Source: CAZGGW01 sp964525365
GTDB taxonomy: Bacteria > Bacillota_I > Bacilli_A > RF39 > UBA660
NCBI GenBank assembly: GCA_964525365.1
Contig: CAZGGW010000037.1
Location: 1-8,466 of the forward strand
Length of the DNA: 8,466 nucleotides
Direction: 5' to 3'
Within the stretch, counting starts at the first letter, position 1; every line of letters begins with the position of its first letter. Below are positions 6,964 through 8,466 of this stretch, piece after piece. The translations under genes and the position numbers were made by a program. Below the pieces are notes generated by a model, which had not been told where the DNA came from, did not search any database, and worked only from the letters and a program-made list of their open reading frames with translations.

Positions 6964-7082
6964 TTATAATATTAATGTATTTATGCTATTCACACCTACA
7001 TACAAAAAGGATGTTGATTATTTGAGTGGACTGAAACAAGGACGATTATGAATATTACTGTCTCAATTATTTCTTTACATTT

Positions 7083-7089
7083 AGGAGGA
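7083..7089 (+). promoter_or_regulatory. Ribosome binding site of the decayed transposase gene
   Basis: AGGAGGA lies 10 nt before the ATG at 7100. It marks the original start of the transposase even though the frame that follows is broken within a few codons. Confidence 0.5.
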
Positions 7090-7099
7090 ACAAAAGCTA

Positions 7100-7637
7100 A
7101 TGCAAATACCTGAAAGCGTCAGAATCACCAAATATCGATATTGGACTTCAACTAGTCCTGCGGAATAGAACTGGATCCCACAAATGAATAGGTTAAGCTT
7201 GCAGATACTATTTCATGAGACAGGATGGAACAAGGATATGCAAGCATGTTTCCTTTAAAAACAGGACATCCGGCTACTGGTAAGTTTCAAAAAATGGCTG
7301 AGCGCACAGTATCTTATGGAAGCCAATGAATTAATCCTCGAAGCAGCCACATCAACAGCAGAACATGATGCCAAAAAGGAAAGTCGTAACGCAAAGGGTT
7401 CCAATACTTCATCTGATGAAACAGAGAATCTGAGAACAACAATACTGGATGCCACATGCTCACCTTCCAATATCCGCCACCCTCTAGATTTTTCCTTGCT
7501 CAATGAGGCAAGAGAAAAGTTGGATGCAATGATAGATTTCTTCCACGAAACATATCGTCCATGGGACAAACCGCGTACATACCGCAAGGTGGCAAGAAAA
7601 GAGTATCTTGTGCTCGCCAAAACAAAAGCGCACAGGT
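7100..7637 (+). pseudogene. Decayed IS1182-like transposase (internal deletion, stops, frameshifts)
   Basis: Remnant of a DDE transposase of the IS5/IS1182 type. Starting at ATG 7100 (MQIP), the frame shifts almost at once. From 7114 it reads KRQNHQISILDFN, stop, SCGIELDPTNE, stop (7189-7191), VKLADTIS, stop (7216-7218), DRMEQGYASMFPL and KTGHPAT, to about 7278; the last two stops replace Trp codons of the expected NRWV and WD. It then jumps to another frame, LLVSFKKWLSAQYLMEANEL, so the intervening segment (roughly 60 codons in intact members) is deleted. From 7316 it is open through ILDATCSPSNIRHP (with a DDE-type Asp), FSLLNEAREKLDAMIDF and KPRTYRKVARKEYLVLA, and homology fades near 7637. 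The catalytic C-terminal half is absent. The ORF starting at 7316 is part of this wreck, not a gene. Confidence 0.8.
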
Positions 7638-7671
7638 GTCACTGGGACCTCTTTCTTTATACTCTTATTGA

Positions 7672-7998
7672 CAGCAAGATATCCCATTTGATATTAAACG
7701 TATTTTTTACATCTATGGGTCGGATGTGAATGTTGTTCGTGGTAATCATGCCAATCGAAAGAGTAAATTTGTTTTAATCAATGTTAATGGTACATCCAAA
7801 GTGAAGATTGATAATGGCAAAGAAACCGCTATTGTAGAGTTGGATCGTCCCCATATAGGTATATATATGGATGTCATGGTGTGGAAAGACATGTATGACT
7901 TTTCAGAGGATTCAGTATTGCTCGTTTTGGCAAGCGAGCATTATGATGCAGATGAGTATATTAGAGATTATAATGAATTTCTCCGCGAAATAAAATAG
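7672..7998 (+). pseudogene. 5'-truncated WxcM/FdtA-type cupin (sugar-nucleotide 3,4-ketoisomerase family)
   Basis: Intact relatives (FdtA, QdtA; about 135-140 aa) isomerise dTDP-4-keto-6-deoxyglucose to the 3-keto sugar. Here a stop at 7669-7671 precedes QQDIPFDIKRIFYIYG, then VVRGNHANRKSKFVLINVNG, KVKIDNGKE, LDRPHIGIYM, VWKDMYDFS, VLLVLASEHYD and EYIRDYNEFLREIK, covering almost the whole cupin barrel to a natural C-terminus. The first 20 or so residues are replaced by transposase sequence. A GTG at 7726 could start a 90-aa product, but it has no ribosome site and would lack the first beta strands. The catalytic HAH pair of FdtA reads HAN here. Such enzymes serve dTDP-aminosugar pathways, so this gene belonged to a different sugar than the CDP operon. 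Family is firm; substrate is unknown. Confidence 0.78.
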
Positions 7999-8385
7999 AT
8001 ATTCACTTTCTGGGGAAACCGGCAATAAAATATCTTTGAAAATAATAGTATGTAATAAATGCGTGTAGAATATATACTACCTAATATCAACATCAGATAA
8101 TTGAATGTGGTTTATCATTGATCGTGCAGTATAGTAATCTCCGGTATTGCTATCGTGTACAGATACAGTATAATATTAGTTGATATTAAGTTTGATTATC
8201 ATAATACCAATACAGTAGAAATATAATTTTGGGCGAGATTAGTATGGAATTGAATATTATTTTTTTGATTTTGTTATTTGGATGATAAGTTTAATAATAG
8301 CTAAAGTAGATTCAGAACAAGGGATTGCAAGGATCTAAGGATTGCGATATTGAAATAGCAGTTTGAAGTTGAGAAAATAGAAAAT
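7999..8385 (+). other. AT-rich stretch without a recognisable gene
   Basis: No frame here is longer than a few tens of codons and none has both a ribosome site and a recognisable product. A 14-codon hydrophobic frame (ATG at 8244, MELNIIFLILLFG) has no Shine-Dalgarno sequence and ends in two consecutive stops. The stretch holds the 10-bp inverted repeat listed separately. It may be the remains of another deleted gene or the upstream region of a gene beyond the right edge. Confidence 0.5.
8082..8188. repeat. 10-bp inverted repeat with long spacer
   Basis: TAATATCAAC at 8082-8091 is matched by its reverse complement GTTGATATTA at 8179-8188, 87 nt apart, in AT-rich DNA. It could be paired operator half-sites or ends of a small decayed element. 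With this base composition a chance match is quite possible. Confidence 0.3.
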
Positions 8386-8391
8386 GGAGGG
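8386..8391 (+). promoter_or_regulatory. Strong ribosome binding site at the right edge
   Basis: GGAGGG lies 8 nt before the ATG at 8400, as good as the sites of the intact operon genes. It implies translation starts here, although the frame closes after 11 codons. Confidence 0.55.
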
Positions 8392-8399
8392 TTTTGGAT

Positions 8400-8466
8400 A
8401 TGAAACGTTTATTAAATAAATTAGGAAAGTTCTAAGTCAGGGGCAAAAAACAAGAAGCCTGAAACT
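8400..8466 (+). pseudogene. Possible frameshifted 5' end of a gene, or an 11-aa peptide ORF
   Basis: The ATG frame reads MKRLLNKLGKF and stops at 8433-8435. The +1 frame is open from 8428 to the end of the window as SSKSGAKNKKPET, with the same Lys/Ser-rich character. A single extra A in the AAA at 8426-8428 would explain this: removing one base joins MKRLLNKLG directly to SSKSGAKNKKPET. The alternative is a genuine short basic, amphipathic peptide. I do not recognise the product, and the window ends too soon to choose. Confidence 0.35.

Noticed and set aside
6983..7051. 22-codon frame MLFTPTYKKDVD, reminiscent of a GT2 N-terminus
   Set aside because: Too short, no ribosome site, and no continuation in any frame after the stop; the likeness to an FTPTY motif is not enough.
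7189..7218. Stop-codon recoding to Trp in the transposase
   Set aside because: One stop is TAG and the other TGA. TGA also ends functional genes here (2775-2777 and 3558-3560), and frameshifts and a deletion lie nearby. Ordinary decay explains it.
7255..7620. 121-aa minus-strand frame
   Set aside because: Antisense of the transposase fragment; the plus strand carries the recognisable DATCSPSNI and LLNEAREKL motifs.
7316..7729. 137-aa plus-strand frame as an intact gene
   Set aside because: Its first two-thirds is the middle of a broken transposase, its tail is an out-of-frame reading of cupin DNA, and the Met has no ribosome site.
8008..8036. Possible terminator after the cupin (CTGGGGAAACCGG)
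   Set aside because: The stem is only 4 bp with a wobble and no T-tract follows.

Overview
The window looks like a surface-polysaccharide (capsule, exopolysaccharide or wall glycan) locus from a low-GC Gram-positive bacterium, most likely a member of the Clostridia such as Lachnospiraceae. The grounds are AT-rich codon use, strong AGGAGG-type ribosome binding sites, tightly packed genes and the style of the proteins. The genus cannot be fixed from the sequence alone.

Region 1 (1-217) is a gene-poor leader with a GC-rich hairpin capped by a GAGA tetraloop. Region 2 (218-6028) is a compact six-gene plus-strand operon with gaps of 6-23 nt. It encodes a family 2 glycosyltransferase, a GT6 (ABO/alpha-Gal type) glycosyltransferase, a divergent sugar-nucleotidyltransferase paralogue, and then RfbF, RfbG and RfbH. 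RfbF makes CDP-glucose from glucose-1-phosphate and CTP. RfbG converts it to CDP-4-keto-6-deoxyglucose. RfbH (E1, PLP plus [2Fe-2S]) starts the C-3 deoxygenation. Together they commit carbon to a CDP-3,6-dideoxyhexose of the abequose/paratose/tyvelose/ascarylose class. The E3 reductase partner of E1 and the terminal reductase or epimerase that would decide which sugar is made are not in the window. The two glycosyltransferases presumably build the repeat unit that carries or neighbours this sugar.

Region 3 (6040-7998) is recombination debris. A convergent GT4 glycosyltransferase on the minus strand has lost its N-terminal domain. Next to it lies a badly decayed IS1182-like transposase with in-frame stops, an internal deletion and frameshifts. 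The transposase remnant is fused to a 5'-truncated WxcM/FdtA-type cupin (sugar-nucleotide 3,4-ketoisomerase family). Both polysaccharide genes are broken on the side facing the IS, which points to IS-mediated rearrangement of an older, larger glycan locus. Region 4 (7999-8466) is AT-rich and essentially gene-free, with a 10-bp inverted repeat. At the right edge there is a strong ribosome binding site before an 11-codon ORF that may be the frameshifted start of another gene.

The points most worth follow-up are the cytidylyltransferase paralogue that has lost the Gly-Thr-Arg loop but is kept in the operon, the GT6 enzyme with Asn-Ala-Asn in place of the metal-binding DXD, and the incomplete dideoxyhexose pathway in a Gram-positive setting.
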